A stretch of DNA of 64,000 nt from Caenimonas aquaedulcis (GTDB lineage: Bacteria > Pseudomonadota > Gammaproteobacteria > Burkholderiales > Burkholderiaceae_C): contig NZ_JADWYS010000001.1 of the NCBI RefSeq assembly GCF_015831345.1, forward strand, positions 2,756,618 through 2,820,617, written 5' to 3'. The notes under the pieces were generated by a model that worked only from the letters and a program-made list of their open reading frames with translations, ran no database searches and was not told where the DNA came from. Below, one piece after another: positions 1 to 11,844 of this stretch. Every line of letters begins with the position of its first letter. The stretch's first letter is position 1. Made by a program: the position numbers and the translations under genes.

Positions 1-522
1 GAGCATGCGCAGGTGGACGAGTGCATCGCGCACGGCGTGGATTTCGGCGGAGAACTCGCCGGCGAGCGAGCGGCCCGCGCTGCGCGCCGCGGCTTCTGTG
101 CTCGCGTCGATCAGGTCCGCGATGGCCTCGGCCTGCGCGAGGTCGATCTTGTCGTTGAGGAAGGCGCGCTCGGTGAATTCGCCCGGCTGCGCGACGCGCA
201 GGCCGATGGCGGCGCCCGCTTCGATGCACCGCGCGAGCAGCAGCTGCAGCACCACGGGACCACCGTGCGCCTGCAGTTCCAGCACGTCTTCGCCGGTGTA
301 CGAATGCGGTGAGGGGAAATGGAGCGCAAGCCCCTGGTCGATCGGCGTGCCGTCGGCGGCGCGGAAGGGCAGGTAGGTCGCTTCGCGCGGCTTGAGCTCA
401 CGGCCGCACAGTGCAGCAACGACGGGGGAGATATCGCGGCCCGATACCCGGACGATGCCCACGCCGCCCCGCCCGGGGGCGGTGGCAATGGCGGCGATGG
501 GGTCGCTGTGGCGCGGCAGCAT
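1..522 (-). CDS. mnmE: tRNA modification GTPase MnmE, N-terminal part (runs off the left edge)
   Basis: The first 174 codons of MnmE (TrmE), read leftwards from ATG at 520-522. The protein begins [20 protein letters not shown] and continues through a GIVRVSG stretch, which is the formyl-tetrahydrofolate-binding N-terminal domain. The GTPase domain and the C-terminal Cys lie outside the window. With MnmG, MnmE installs the 5-aminomethyl-type modification on wobble uridine of tRNAs. It closes the rpmH-rnpA-yidD-yidC-mnmE gene order of the origin region, 24 bp after the yidC stop. Partial only because of the window boundary. Confidence 0.93.
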   Translation of the reverse strand, partial: MLPRHSDPIAAIATAPGRGGVGIVRVSGRDISPVVAALCGRELKPREATYLPFRAADGTPIDQGLALHFPSPHSYTGEDVLELQAHGGPVVLQLLLARCIEAGAAIGLRVAQPGEFTERAFLNDKIDLAQAEAIADLIDASTEAAARSAGRSLAGEFSAEIHAVRDALVHLRML

Positions 523-546
523 GCGCCTATTGTCGTCCGCGCAGGC

Positions 547-2262
547 TTAACTGAACTTGGGCAGGTTGAACTGCGGGGGCACGCCCATGCGCTTGTTGAT
601 GATCCACTGCTGCGCGATCGACAGCACGTTGTTCGTGATCCAGTACAGCACCAGGCCGGACGGGAAGAAGAAGAACATCACCGAGAACGCGAGCGGCATG
701 ATCCACATCATCTTGGCCTGCATCGGGTCCGGCGGCGCGGGGTTCAGCGCGGTCTGCAGCATCGTCGTGAGCGTCATGATGGCCGGCAGGATGAAGTACG
801 GGTCCGGGGCGGCCAGGTCATGGATCCAGCCGATCCACGGCGCGCCACGCATCTCCACCGAGGACAGCAGCACCCAGTACAGCGCGATGAATACGGGGAT
901 CTGGACCATGATGGGGAAGCAGCCGCCCATCGGGTTGACCTTCTCCTCGCGGTAGATGCGCATCATCTCCTGCTGCATCTGCTGCGGGTTGTCCTTGTAG
1001 CGCTCGCGCATCGCCATGACCTTGGGGTTGATGGCCTTCATCTTGGCCATGCTCTCGTAACCCTTGGCCTGCAGCCAGTAGAAGGCGATCTTGATCGTGA
1101 GCACCAGGGCCATGATCGACCAGCCCCAGTTGTGGATGAAGCTGTGCAGCTGCGTGAGCAGCCAGTAGAGCGGCTTGGCCAGGATGGTGAGCCAGCCATA
1201 GTCCTTCACGAGCTCGAGGCCGGGCGTGATCTTCTCGAGCAGGTTCTCTTCCTGCGGGCCGGCGAAGAATTTCGCGTCGACCGTCTTGGTGGCGCCCGGG
1301 GCGATCGGGGCCAGCGGCGCGATCATCCCGACCGCGTAGAGGTTCGAATCGACCTTGCGCACGAAGAGTTCGCGCTTGACGCCATCGGGCAGGATCCACG
1401 CGCTCGCGAAGTAGTGCTGCACCATCGCGACGTAGCCGTTGGTCGACTCCTTGTCGATCTCGGCCTTGCCTTTTTCGATGTCGCTGAAATCGATCTTGTG
1501 GAACTTCTTGGCCTCGGTGTACGCGGCGGGCCCGGTGAAGGTCGAATAGAACGAGGATTCGCCGGGCAGCTTGTCGCCGTCACGAACGAGTTGCATGTAC
1601 AGCTGCGGCGAAACCGGCGCGGCGCCGGTGTTGGTGATCTCGTGCTTGACCGATGCGTCGTACGCGCCGCGATGGAAGGTATAGGTCTTCACCAGCTTCA
1701 GGCCGCCCTTTTCGGGCGACTCGAACTTGACCACGAGCTCGTTGGCGCCGTCCTTGAGCTGGCGGTCGCCGGACATCGTCATCACCGTCTTGTGGTTGGG
1801 ATAGTCGCCGCCGATGAGGCCCGATTCCGCCACGTACTTGCGCGAGCCCGACTGGTCGAGCAGCACGAAGGTGCCCGTCTTCTGGTCGCCCGCGATGTGC
1901 GGGAACTCGACGCGGATCAGCGAGCCGCCTTCGGTGTCGAAAGTCAGGTGCAGCACGTCGGTGCTGACGTCGATTTTCTGGCTCGCCGGGGTGGGCGCGA
2001 TCGCGCCGGCGCTCGGCACGGCCGAAGCCGCCGCGGCGCCCGCGGCCACAGGCGCGCCGGGTACGGTGCTGGCCGTCGCCGTCGTGCCGGGAACGGTCGA
2101 GGGGGGGACGGAGGAGGCCGGTGCGCTCGCGGTCTTCGCGAGTTGCGAGGTCTGCGGGAAGAACGTGGCCTTGTGTCCGTTGTAGACCTGCCACTGGTCC
2201 CAGAGCAGCACCATGGAAAAGCCAAAGATCACCCACAGGATGGTGCGGCGAATGTCGTTCAT
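547..2262 (-). CDS. yidC: Membrane protein insertase YidC
   Basis: 571-residue YidC/Oxa1 insertase of the inner membrane. It inserts Sec-dependent and Sec-independent membrane proteins. MNDIRRTILWVIFGFSMVLLW gives the N-terminal membrane segment. A Pro/Ala/Thr-rich linker (about residues 40-95) leads into the large periplasmic beta-sandwich domain (DVLHLTFDTEGGSL onward). The conserved C-terminal five-helix core contains NPMGGCFPIMVQIPVF and the last helix region WITNNVLSIAQQW. Length is normal for proteobacteria. The start at 2262 overlaps the yidD stop by 4 bp, so the two are probably translationally coupled. Confidence 0.97.
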   Translation of the reverse strand: MNDIRRTILWVIFGFSMVLLWDQWQVYNGHKATFFPQTSQLAKTASAPASSVPPSTVPGTTATASTVPGAPVAAGAAAASAVPSAGAIAPTPASQKIDVSTDVLHLTFDTEGGSLIRVEFPHIAGDQKTGTFVLLDQSGSRKYVAESGLIGGDYPNHKTVMTMSGDRQLKDGANELVVKFESPEKGGLKLVKTYTFHRGAYDASVKHEITNTGAAPVSPQLYMQLVRDGDKLPGESSFYSTFTGPAAYTEAKKFHKIDFSDIEKGKAEIDKESTNGYVAMVQHYFASAWILPDGVKRELFVRKVDSNLYAVGMIAPLAPIAPGATKTVDAKFFAGPQEENLLEKITPGLELVKDYGWLTILAKPLYWLLTQLHSFIHNWGWSIMALVLTIKIAFYWLQAKGYESMAKMKAINPKVMAMRERYKDNPQQMQQEMMRIYREEKVNPMGGCFPIMVQIPVFIALYWVLLSSVEMRGAPWIGWIHDLAAPDPYFILPAIMTLTTMLQTALNPAPPDPMQAKMMWIMPLAFSVMFFFFPSGLVLYWITNNVLSIAQQWIINKRMGVPPQFNLPKFS

Positions 2263-2531
2263 GAAGACTTCTTCTTGGAAAAGGGTGGGAGCAGATGGGA
2301 GAACAGGCGCGGCTTCTCGAGCGGCACGGGGTCGTGGCCGCCGTTGCACCAAGGGTTGCATCGCGCGATGCGGTTCAACGTGAGGTAGCTTCCCGCCGCG
2401 GCGCCGTGCATGTCCAGCGCCTGCAACGAGTAAGCGGAACACGTGGGCGTGAAGCGGCAACTGGAGCCGAGCCAGGGCGACAGGAACAACCGATAGCCCT
2501 TCACCAGGCCGATGAGCGCCGCACGGATCAT
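2259..2531 (-). CDS. yidD: Membrane protein insertion efficiency factor YidD
   Basis: 90-residue YidD (UPF0161). It contains the diagnostic core YRLFLSPWLGSSCRFTPTCS followed by the ARCNPWCNGGHDPVP signature, with conserved Cys residues. It is a small amphipathic membrane-associated protein that helps YidC-dependent insertion. It overlaps rnpA upstream and yidC downstream by 4 bp each, a compact coupled arrangement. Confidence 0.96.
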   Translation of the reverse strand: MIRAALIGLVKGYRLFLSPWLGSSCRFTPTCSAYSLQALDMHGAAAGSYLTLNRIARCNPWCNGGHDPVPLEKPRLFSHLLPPFSKKKSS

Positions 2532-2944
2532 GTGGCCGCCCGTGCGGAAGCGCGCGCGAAGAGCTGCTCGAGTTCGCCCCGGACCGCGAGCTTCAGCGCC
2601 GGGGACGTGGCGCTGACGAACTCCTTGCGGTCGAACCCGGAACGCAGGCGCACCACATGGGCGGCCTGCGGCAGCGGCGGCGAGAGCTGCAGGCTCAAGG
2701 TGTAGATCTGGCGTTTGATCGCGTTGCGGGTCACGGCGCGCTTGGCCCAGCGCTTGGGCACCAGCGCGCCGATCCAGGTGTCGCGCACGGCAAACAGGGC
2801 CTTGGGCTTTTCAGCCTCAGGCCCTGTGGGCAAGGGGGTGGGCGCATCCAGTTCCATGCGGTGCAACGCGAAGTGCGCGGTGCGGGAAACGGTGGAGCCG
2901 GCCATGACGGCCTGGAACTGCGCCCGGTTCTTGAGCCGCTGCAC
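2528..2944 (-). CDS. rnpA: Ribonuclease P protein component
   Basis: 138-residue protein subunit of RNase P, which binds the RNA subunit and helps process tRNA 5' ends. The family signature is seen in the stretch RWAKRAVTRNAIKRQIY (usual RNR motif region, about residues 65-80). It lies 35 bp downstream of rpmH and overlaps yidD. The insert PTPLPTGPEAEKPKA between the first strand and the core makes it slightly longer than the usual 110-120 residues, as is common in Burkholderiales. Confidence 0.95.
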   Translation of the reverse strand: MQRLKNRAQFQAVMAGSTVSRTAHFALHRMELDAPTPLPTGPEAEKPKALFAVRDTWIGALVPKRWAKRAVTRNAIKRQIYTLSLQLSPPLPQAAHVVRLRSGFDRKEFVSATSPALKLAVRGELEQLFARASARAAT

Positions 2945-2979
2945 GGAGTGGCGACAGGCCCGGCCGTTCGCGGCCGGAA

Positions 2980-3114
2980 TCAGACGGCCAGGCGCTTGCG
3001 GCCCTTGGCGCGGCGTGCGTTGATGACGGCGCGGCCGCCACGGGTCTTCATGCGAACGAGAAAGCCGTGGGTGCGGGCGCGGCGCACTTTGGAAGGTTGG
3101 TAGGTGCGTTTCAT
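2980..3114 (-). CDS. rpmH: 50S ribosomal protein L34
   Basis: 44-residue L34, read from ATG at 3112-3114. It starts [18 protein letters not shown] and ends [11 protein letters not shown]. It is basic and full length, with the conserved KRTYQPS start and the GF.VRM.TRGGR core. It is a structural component of the large ribosomal subunit and heads the leftward rpmH-rnpA-yidD-yidC-mnmE operon next to the replication origin. It is too short to appear in a simple long-ORF scan but is unambiguous. Confidence 0.97.
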   Translation of the reverse strand: MKRTYQPSKVRRARTHGFLVRMKTRGGRAVINARRAKGRKRLAV

Positions 3115-3321
3115 GATCTTCTAATCCGTAAGGTCTTCGGGGAACCCGCGATTATCGCCCAAAAAGCCAATGGCGGCAACGAGATAGGCTTTGTTCTTCC
3201 CCAGGTTTGTCATGCCCCGGGCACTTCATCATGCCCAAATCGTCTTTGTGGATAAGGCTTTGATAATCTAGAATCCGCCGCTTCGCATACGAATCATATC
3301 CACAAGAGGCGACAGCCAATA
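3115..3321. promoter_or_regulatory. rpmH-dnaA divergent regulatory region with DnaA boxes
   Basis: Non-coding region between the divergent rpmH and dnaA genes. A perfect DnaA box (TTATCCACA, on the minus strand) lies at 3247-3255 and a one-mismatch box (ATATCCACA) at 3296-3304. A plausible sigma-70 promoter for dnaA is TTGTGG (3246-3251), a 17-bp spacer, and TAGAAT (3269-3274). The perfect DnaA box overlaps this -35 element, which fits DnaA autorepression (inference). This region and 4735-4988 are the two candidate places for oriC. Confidence 0.6.
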
Positions 3322-4734
3322 ATGAGTGAGGGGCAACACAACAGCCTGGCGGCAAACGCCAGCCTTGGCGCGGGCGACAGCCTGTGGCAGGCCTGCATCG
3401 AGCAGCTTGCCCAGGACCTGCCCGAGCAGCAGTTCAACACCTGGATCAAGCCCCTGGCGGCCCAGGTGTCGGACGACTTTTCCAAGGTCACGGTGTTCGT
3501 CGCCAACCGCTTCAAGCTGGACTGGGTGCGGGCGCAGTACGCGGGGAAAATCTCCAGCCTGCTGGAGAAGCTCTACGGCCAACCGGTGCAGCTTGAGTTA
3601 GCGCTTACCCCTCGGGAAGCGCAGACCAGGACTTTCTCGACGCCCTCGTCCCGGGAAATGGGCGCGCCGCCCGAGCCGGCTGAAATCAGCGACGACGCGA
3701 GCGCCGCCGCGTTCAAGAACCGCCTGAACACGGCCCTGACCTTCGATACCCTGGTCGAGGGCACGGCCAACCGCATGGCGCGCGCCGCGGCGATGCATGT
3801 GTCCGGCACGCCGGGCCAGCTCTACAACCCGCTTTTCATCTATGGCGGCGTCGGCCTGGGCAAGACCCACCTGGTCCACGCTGTGGGCAACAAGCTGCTC
3901 GCGGACAAGCCCGGCAGCAAAGTTCTCTACATCCACGCGGAGCAGTTCGTGTCGGATGTGGTCAAGGCCTACCAGCGCAAGACTTTCGACGAGTTCAAGG
4001 AGCGCTACCACTCGCTGGACCTCCTGCTCATCGATGACGTCCAGTTCTTCGCCAACAAGGACCGCACGCAGGAGGAATTCTTCAACGCCTTCGAGGCCCT
4101 CCTGGCCAAGAAATCCCACATCGTGATGACGTCGGACACCTATCCCAAGGGCCTGACGGACATCCATGAACGCCTGATCTCCCGCTTCGATTCCGGGCTC
4201 ACGGTCGCCATCGAGCCGCCCGAGCTCGAGATGCGCGTGGCCATCCTGATCAACAAGGCGCGCGCCGAAACCTCCGAGATGCCCGAGGAAGTCGCCTTCT
4301 TCGTCGCCAAGAACGTGCGCAGCAACGTACGCGAGCTCGAAGGGGCCCTGCGCAAGATCCTGGCGTACTCCCGCTTCAACCAGAAGGAAATCTCGATCCA
4401 GCTCGCGCGCGAGGCCCTGCGCGACCTCCTGTCGATCCAGAACCGCCAGATCAGCGTCGAGAACATCCAGAAGACCGTGGCCGACTACTACAAGATCAAG
4501 GTCGCGGACATGTACTCCAAGAAGCGCCCCGCCTCGATCGCCCGGCCGCGCCAGATCGCGATGTACCTCGCCAAGGAACTCACGCAAAAGAGCCTGCCCG
4601 AGATCGGCGAGCTCTTTGGCGGGCGGGACCACACCACGGTGCTGCACGCCGTGCGCAAGATCTCCGGGGAGCGGCAGCAGCTCACCGAGTTGAACCAGCA
4701 GCTCCACGTGCTGGAACAGACGCTGAAAGGGTGA
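3322..4734 (+). CDS. dnaA: Chromosomal replication initiator protein DnaA
   Basis: 470-residue DnaA, the AAA+ initiator that binds DnaA boxes at oriC and melts the origin. Domain I is at the N-terminus ([22 protein letters not shown]), followed by a variable domain II to about residue 130. The AAA+ domain has Walker [11 protein letters not shown] and Walker [11 protein letters not shown]. The C-terminal domain IV carries the DNA-binding signature [16 protein letters not shown]. Start is ATG at 3322. The order dnaA-dnaN-gyrB is conserved (recF is absent between dnaN and gyrB, as usual in Burkholderiales). Confidence 0.98.
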   Translation: MSEGQHNSLAANASLGAGDSLWQACIEQLAQDLPEQQFNTWIKPLAAQVSDDFSKVTVFVANRFKLDWVRAQYAGKISSLLEKLYGQPVQLELALTPREAQTRTFSTPSSREMGAPPEPAEISDDASAAAFKNRLNTALTFDTLVEGTANRMARAAAMHVSGTPGQLYNPLFIYGGVGLGKTHLVHAVGNKLLADKPGSKVLYIHAEQFVSDVVKAYQRKTFDEFKERYHSLDLLLIDDVQFFANKDRTQEEFFNAFEALLAKKSHIVMTSDTYPKGLTDIHERLISRFDSGLTVAIEPPELEMRVAILINKARAETSEMPEEVAFFVAKNVRSNVRELEGALRKILAYSRFNQKEISIQLAREALRDLLSIQNRQISVENIQKTVADYYKIKVADMYSKKRPASIARPRQIAMYLAKELTQKSLPEIGELFGGRDHTTVLHAVRKISGERQQLTELNQQLHVLEQTLKG

Positions 4735-4988
4735 TGCGATGCGCGCTTTCCACCCCGCCGGCAAACCCTGTGGACCGTTCTCGGACAACTCGGCAGTTGT
4801 CCACACGGCAGGCCGGTTCGCCGAAGTTGTCCCAGCTCCGGGTACATCCCGGAAGCAGGGTCGCGCACAGGGTTCAAAGTGCGGCAAGTGCTTGATGAAA
4901 AAGGGGAAAATGGCGGTTGTCCACAGAGGGGCCGCTCCCTTATCTACTACTGCTATCTTGAATTAAAGAAAAGAGAGAAGAGGAAGAC
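4735..4988. other. dnaA-dnaN intergenic region, candidate oriC
   Basis: 254 bp with no convincing gene. It contains two one-mismatch DnaA boxes TTGTCCACA on the plus strand (4797-4805 and 4917-4925) and a weaker inverted TGTGGA core at 4769-4774. An A/T-rich run with ttatctactactgctatc and a purine tract follows (about 4939-4985) just before dnaN. Clustered DnaA boxes beside an AT-rich stretch are what an origin looks like. GC-skew was not computed. A purine-rich AGAAGAGG tract directly before ATG 4989 serves as the dnaN ribosome binding site. Confidence 0.5.
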
Positions 4989-6095
4989 ATGATCGTCCTG
5001 AAGGAAACACAAGCGAAAGTGCTGGATGTCCTGCAATCGGTAGCGGGCATCGTGGAGAGGCGTCACACGCTACCGATCCTCGCGAACGTGCTGATCCGCA
5101 AGACGGGCGGCTCGGTGCAGCTCACGACGAGCGACCTGGAAATCCAGATCCGCACGACGGCGGACCTCGGAGGGGACTCCGGCAACTTCACGACCACGGT
5201 GGGCGCGCGCAAGCTGATCGACATCCTGCGCACGATGCCGGCCGACCAGACCGTGAGCCTCGAGTCGAGCCAGAACAAGTTGATCCTCAAGGGCGGCAAG
5301 AGCAAGTTCACGCTGCAGACGCTGCCCGCCGAGGACTTCCCGCTGGTGCAGGAAGCCGCGAGCTTCGGGCCCGTGTTCAGCGTGCCGCAAAAGACGCTGA
5401 AGGACCTCCTGAACCAGGTGTCCTTCGCGATGGCCGTGCACGACATCCGCTACTACCTCAACGGCATCCTGTTCGTCGCCGAAGGCAAGCAGCTGTCGCT
5501 CGTCGCGACCGACGGCCACCGCCTCGCCTTCGCCAATGCCACGCTCGACGTCGAAGTGCCGCGGCAAGAGGTGATCCTGCCGCGCAAGACGGTGCTCGAG
5601 ATGCAGCGCCTGCTCTCGGACAAGGAAGGCGCGATCGAGATGCAGTTCGCGAGCAATCAGGCGAAGTTCAGCTTCGACGGCATGGAGTTCGTGACGAAGC
5701 TGGTCGAGGGCAAGTTCCCCGACTACAACCGCGTGATCCCGAAGAACCACAAGAACACCGTGACGCTCGGCCGCGCGCCGCTGCTCGCGAGCCTGCAGCG
5801 CACCGCGATCCTCACGAGCGAGAAGTTCAAGGGCGTGCGCCTGAACATCGAGCCGGGCACGCTGCGCGTGGCGAGCAACAACGCCGAGCAGGAAGAGGCC
5901 GTGGACGAGCTCGACATCGACTACGGTGGCGACGCGATCGAGATCGGCTTCAACGTGACCTACCTGATCGACGCGCTGGCCAACATGGACCAGGACATGG
6001 TGAAGATGGAACTGGCCGACAGCAACAGCTCGGCGCTCTTCACCATTCCGGAAAATTCCACCTTCAAATACGTCGTGATGCCCATGAGGATCTGA
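4989..6095 (+). CDS. dnaN: DNA polymerase III subunit beta (sliding clamp)
   Basis: 368-residue beta clamp with three consecutive clamp folds, normal length. It begins MIVLKETQAKVLDVLQSVAGIVERRHTLPIL and ends with the family-typical YVVMPMRI. It forms the dimeric ring that tethers DNA polymerase III, and binds other repair proteins through the hydrophobic pocket near the C-terminus. It is the second gene of the dnaA-dnaN-gyrB set. Confidence 0.98.
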   Translation: MIVLKETQAKVLDVLQSVAGIVERRHTLPILANVLIRKTGGSVQLTTSDLEIQIRTTADLGGDSGNFTTTVGARKLIDILRTMPADQTVSLESSQNKLILKGGKSKFTLQTLPAEDFPLVQEAASFGPVFSVPQKTLKDLLNQVSFAMAVHDIRYYLNGILFVAEGKQLSLVATDGHRLAFANATLDVEVPRQEVILPRKTVLEMQRLLSDKEGAIEMQFASNQAKFSFDGMEFVTKLVEGKFPDYNRVIPKNHKNTVTLGRAPLLASLQRTAILTSEKFKGVRLNIEPGTLRVASNNAEQEEAVDELDIDYGGDAIEIGFNVTYLIDALANMDQDMVKMELADSNSSALFTIPENSTFKYVVMPMRI

Positions 6096-6125
6096 CCCCC
6101 CTCGGCAGTCGAGCACCGGTTACCG

Positions 6126-6145
6126 ACCCGCCAGAAATGGCGGGT
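6126..6145 (+). terminator. Short hairpin between dnaN and gyrB, possible attenuator
   Basis: Perfect 8-bp stem acccgcca / tggcgggt (6126-6133 and 6138-6145) with a GAAA tetraloop, followed by only a weak T-containing tract (ttggtcctt). It could be a weak intrinsic terminator or an attenuator limiting read-through from dnaA-dnaN into gyrB. The missing U-run makes a strong terminator unlikely. Confidence 0.35.
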
Positions 6146-6165
6146 TTGGTCCTTAAAGAGTTTGA

Positions 6166-8796
<2,631 letters not shown>

Positions 8797-8884
8797 GTGG
8801 GCTGTCGGCGCGCGCAAACATTTGCCGTTATGGATGCAAAGTTTTGCCGCAAATCCAGAGGGAGTGATGTGACTGGCCATGCGC

Positions 8885-11809
8885 TCAGCCTCGACCCACC
8901 AGGTCGTCCTTGCGCGGGCCCATCACGTCGATCGTGGTTCGGCTCTTGATGCGTCGATAAATCGGGTTGTTGACGCCGAGTCCTTGTGTGGCGCGATAGA
9001 TGTCCAAACCCTTACCCAGTTTGAAGACGATGCCGTTGTCGAGCATGAGAAATCGGTCGTGCTCGTTGCGATCACGCTCCCAGTTCAGATCGACACCCTG
9101 CCCAGCAAGCTGCTCGGCAATCAGGCGTAGATGCTGGTCACCCTCCGCGGTCTCCAGGGCATCGCGATGCCCAGTGATGATGCGAATCGACTTAACGGGC
9201 CCAGTGTCGCAAAGCCACTGGACGACCTCTTGCAGGTTGCGCCGCTGATGGGGCAAGTCAAGGTACGGGTCGATCAACAGCGCGTGAGTGGCTCCCCTAA
9301 GGTACTTGGCGCCGAAGATCTTGCCCCAACCCCAGTTGCTCTCCTCCGGCTGCAAGCGAAACTGCTGAAACACAAGCGATGCGGCGGCCTGAATCTGCTC
9401 CCATTCCGACGCCGACGGTGGACCGGCGACCATGACCGGCGCTGGCTCAGCCATCGGGGGCGGCACCGATGCCAAGACCACGGGCGCCGCAATGGCTGAA
9501 GGCACGTCAGGCGGAGTTCTCGTGGGGGTCACATTGGGCACCGTTGGCGCTCGCGCGGCTTCGCTGACGACCTCCGGCTCACTACCGAACAAGATCGCAA
9601 TCTTTTCGGAAGCCTTTTCCAGCGCGCTCGCCAGGTTGCTGGCCAGTCCTTCAAACGCGACCTTCTGCCCGCTGGAAGCGGCTTCGGCCGCTGCAGTGAT
9701 GTCCTTGCCGATTCGCTCCAGTTCGGCTTTAACCTCGCTCAGCGCTTTGTCCGGCAGTTCGCCAGCACGGCCAATCAGAATCTCGCCATGCTCACGGTGC
9801 TTCGCGCGCAAGTGTCCTTCAAGCGCCGTCGCCAGGATGGCACGCACCTGCGCGTAGAAGGCCTTCACCTCCCGCGTCTGACCGATGGTCGTCCCGCTTC
9901 CCCAGACGCCAGAAACGGCCCCGCGGGCAGATGAAATGCGCTCCGACACATCATCGGTCACGAAGTCCTCCAGCAGTTGGATGATCTTCGCCTCCTCAGC
10001 CTCGATCAGGCCCTGAAGCGCTTCGAGCGAGCGCGTCAAGAAGTCCCGAAGGCGAGCCGCCACATCGACCCTGATCTCCGCGCCGACATCCACCTGCTCG
10101 CTGATCCGCGCACTGCGATCAGCCAAGCCAGCAAGGTGGGCATCAAACTTCTCAACGAAGTTCGAGAACTCGGCCTGTTGCTCACCCAGCAGCCCCGCGA
10201 CACGCGGAAATATGGCGTTCGCCACCTTGGTCTGCAGGCCATGCATGTAGCCCCAAGTTCCGCTGCGCCGCGTGCGCCAGTGGCGGCCTGCATCGTCAGA
10301 TTCGAAATCACCCAGCACCTTGTCAGCCGACATAACGATGGCATCAATGCGCGCCTCGGCAAGCTTCACACCCCCGTCGATCGACCGCTTCAATAGCTCC
10401 GCGTCTTCGCTGACTGTTCGCGAAAACGCATCGCCCGCTTCACCAAATAGACGACGAAACTCGCCGAGCTTCTGCTCGGCTACCTCCTTGTCCTTTACGC
10501 TCTGCACGGCAGCGCGGCGCGCCTCGATGACACGCAGCATCTGCTCGATCTCGCTTGCCGCACCCGACCGCAGGGCTCGGGCCACATGGGCCAACCGCGA
10601 CTCCGACGAGAGAATCTGCATCAGCTTTTCTTGCATATCCAGCATGCCGCCAGGGTCGGCCGGATGCAGAGGGAAGTGAACTTCCTCGCCGCCGTTGGCC
10701 TTGCGGTGATTGATGGCCGAGGTGAACACCAGCTCAATCTCTCCCAGCTGCTCGCGGTAGCGTTCGAGCGCGGGTGAATCCTCGGAACCTTGGCCCAGGG
10801 CCATGAGTGTCGAATCGAGCTCTGCACGTAACCGTCGGCGCTCGCGATCAATGCGCATCTGAATCGGCTCGGGCTCCTCATCGTCGCTCTTGGCGGCGTT
10901 CACGTGCTGCTCGTAGGTCTGATCGACCTGTGTCACCACGAAAACAAGCTGCTTAACCGAGCCTCGCCGCAACAACGAAAGCAGAAAATCCTTCTCTGAT
11001 TGGTCGAACGCGGGTCCCGACTTGGTGAGGAACAGAACTGCGTCCACGTCTTTCACGATTTGCTCGGTGAGCGCGACACGGAAGCGTTCGGTGTCGCCCA
11101 GGCCAGGTGTGTCGATCAGGAGGATTCCCTGCTCTAGCAGGGGCGACGGCACAGTGATCTCGATGCGCTCGACCAAGCAGTGGTGCGGGCGCGAACCTGT
11201 GGTGAACTGCTTCAGTTCCTTGCGAAACGCGATGACTGCCTTTCGGTCATTCAGATCGGACACGCCGAGCTCAACAAACTTGCCCCCGTCGCCCAGGTAT
11301 TCGCGCTCAAGCGCCGCGAGCCGTGCGTCGTCAAAGATCTCGGGCTTGTCGGCACCGCCATCCGGCTTGCGGGTCGGAAAGCGCAGCCAGTTGGTGATCC
11401 GATGGGCCTCAAGGTCTTTGGGGTTGTCCGCATGCAGCAGCTTGAGGCCCAGCCACTGCTCACGCGACAGAAAGTTGACGCGCGCCCGCACGTCGGACCC
11501 ATAGCGGAAGGTGGTGACCGCTGCGGTCTCGGGGTTCGTTTCCTCTCCTGCCAGCTTTCGGCCCAGCAGCTCATTCACGAACGACGACTTGCCGGCCTTG
11601 AAACGGCCCACCACCGCAACGCGGTACTCACTGGGCACCGCTTGCTTTTCAAGCAGGTCCTGCAACTGGGTGGCGGTGCGGACGCACTCGTAGCCCAGCG
11701 CGAGGTGGCGCTCTTTCTCGTTAGCCAGCAACAACTGGCGTACCGACTCGATCTCGGCCTTGGCGGCCAGGATGTTTTGGCGCAGTTTGATGGGTGATGT
11801 CGCTGTCAT
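8885..11809 (-). CDS. Dynamin-like GTPase with C-terminal MITD1-type (PLD-fold) domain
   Basis: 974 residues. Seen: an N-terminal helix, then a dynamin-family GTPase domain with G1 GRFKAGKSS (68-76), G3 DTPGLGDT (233-240) and a G4-like TQVD (293-296). A long helical region follows (about 400-750, stalk-like), then a Pro-rich linker (about 765-805) with repeated PPxxP-like segments. The C-terminal domain from about 810 contains HDRFLMLDNG (917-926) and FKLGKGLDIY. That pattern (HDR, NG, K-G-GLDxY) matches the MIT C-terminal domain of human MITD1, a phospholipase-D-like fold that binds membranes. Inference: a membrane-acting defence effector. It is the last gene of the leftward helicase-methyltransferase operon. 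The start at 11809 has an AAAGGCG ribosome site. Confidence 0.85.
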   Translation of the reverse strand: MTATSPIKLRQNILAAKAEIESVRQLLLANEKERHLALGYECVRTATQLQDLLEKQAVPSEYRVAVVGRFKAGKSSFVNELLGRKLAGEETNPETAAVTTFRYGSDVRARVNFLSREQWLGLKLLHADNPKDLEAHRITNWLRFPTRKPDGGADKPEIFDDARLAALEREYLGDGGKFVELGVSDLNDRKAVIAFRKELKQFTTGSRPHHCLVERIEITVPSPLLEQGILLIDTPGLGDTERFRVALTEQIVKDVDAVLFLTKSGPAFDQSEKDFLLSLLRRGSVKQLVFVVTQVDQTYEQHVNAAKSDDEEPEPIQMRIDRERRRLRAELDSTLMALGQGSEDSPALERYREQLGEIELVFTSAINHRKANGGEEVHFPLHPADPGGMLDMQEKLMQILSSESRLAHVARALRSGAASEIEQMLRVIEARRAAVQSVKDKEVAEQKLGEFRRLFGEAGDAFSRTVSEDAELLKRSIDGGVKLAEARIDAIVMSADKVLGDFESDDAGRHWRTRRSGTWGYMHGLQTKVANAIFPRVAGLLGEQQAEFSNFVEKFDAHLAGLADRSARISEQVDVGAEIRVDVAARLRDFLTRSLEALQGLIEAEEAKIIQLLEDFVTDDVSERISSARGAVSGVWGSGTTIGQTREVKAFYAQVRAILATALEGHLRAKHREHGEILIGRAGELPDKALSEVKAELERIGKDITAAAEAASSGQKVAFEGLASNLASALEKASEKIAILFGSEPEVVSEAARAPTVPNVTPTRTPPDVPSAIAAPVVLASVPPPMAEPAPVMVAGPPSASEWEQIQAAASLVFQQFRLQPEESNWGWGKIFGAKYLRGATHALLIDPYLDLPHQRRNLQEVVQWLCDTGPVKSIRIITGHRDALETAEGDQHLRLIAEQLAGQGVDLNWERDRNEHDRFLMLDNGIVFKLGKGLDIYRATQGLGVNNPIYRRIKSRTTIDVMGPRKDDLVGRG

Positions 11810-11844
11810 GTGCTCGCCTTTAACGGTTGTTTATGGTGCCGGCT

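Noticed and set aside
319-2388. Long plus-strand frames opposite yidC
   Set aside because: High GC leaves stop-poor antisense frames; YidC on the minus strand is unambiguous and the plus-strand translation is Arg/His/Asp/Gly-biased low-complexity sequence.
3598-4887. Long minus-strand frame opposite dnaA
   Set aside because: It mirrors dnaA and shows no domain; DnaA motifs on the plus strand are complete.
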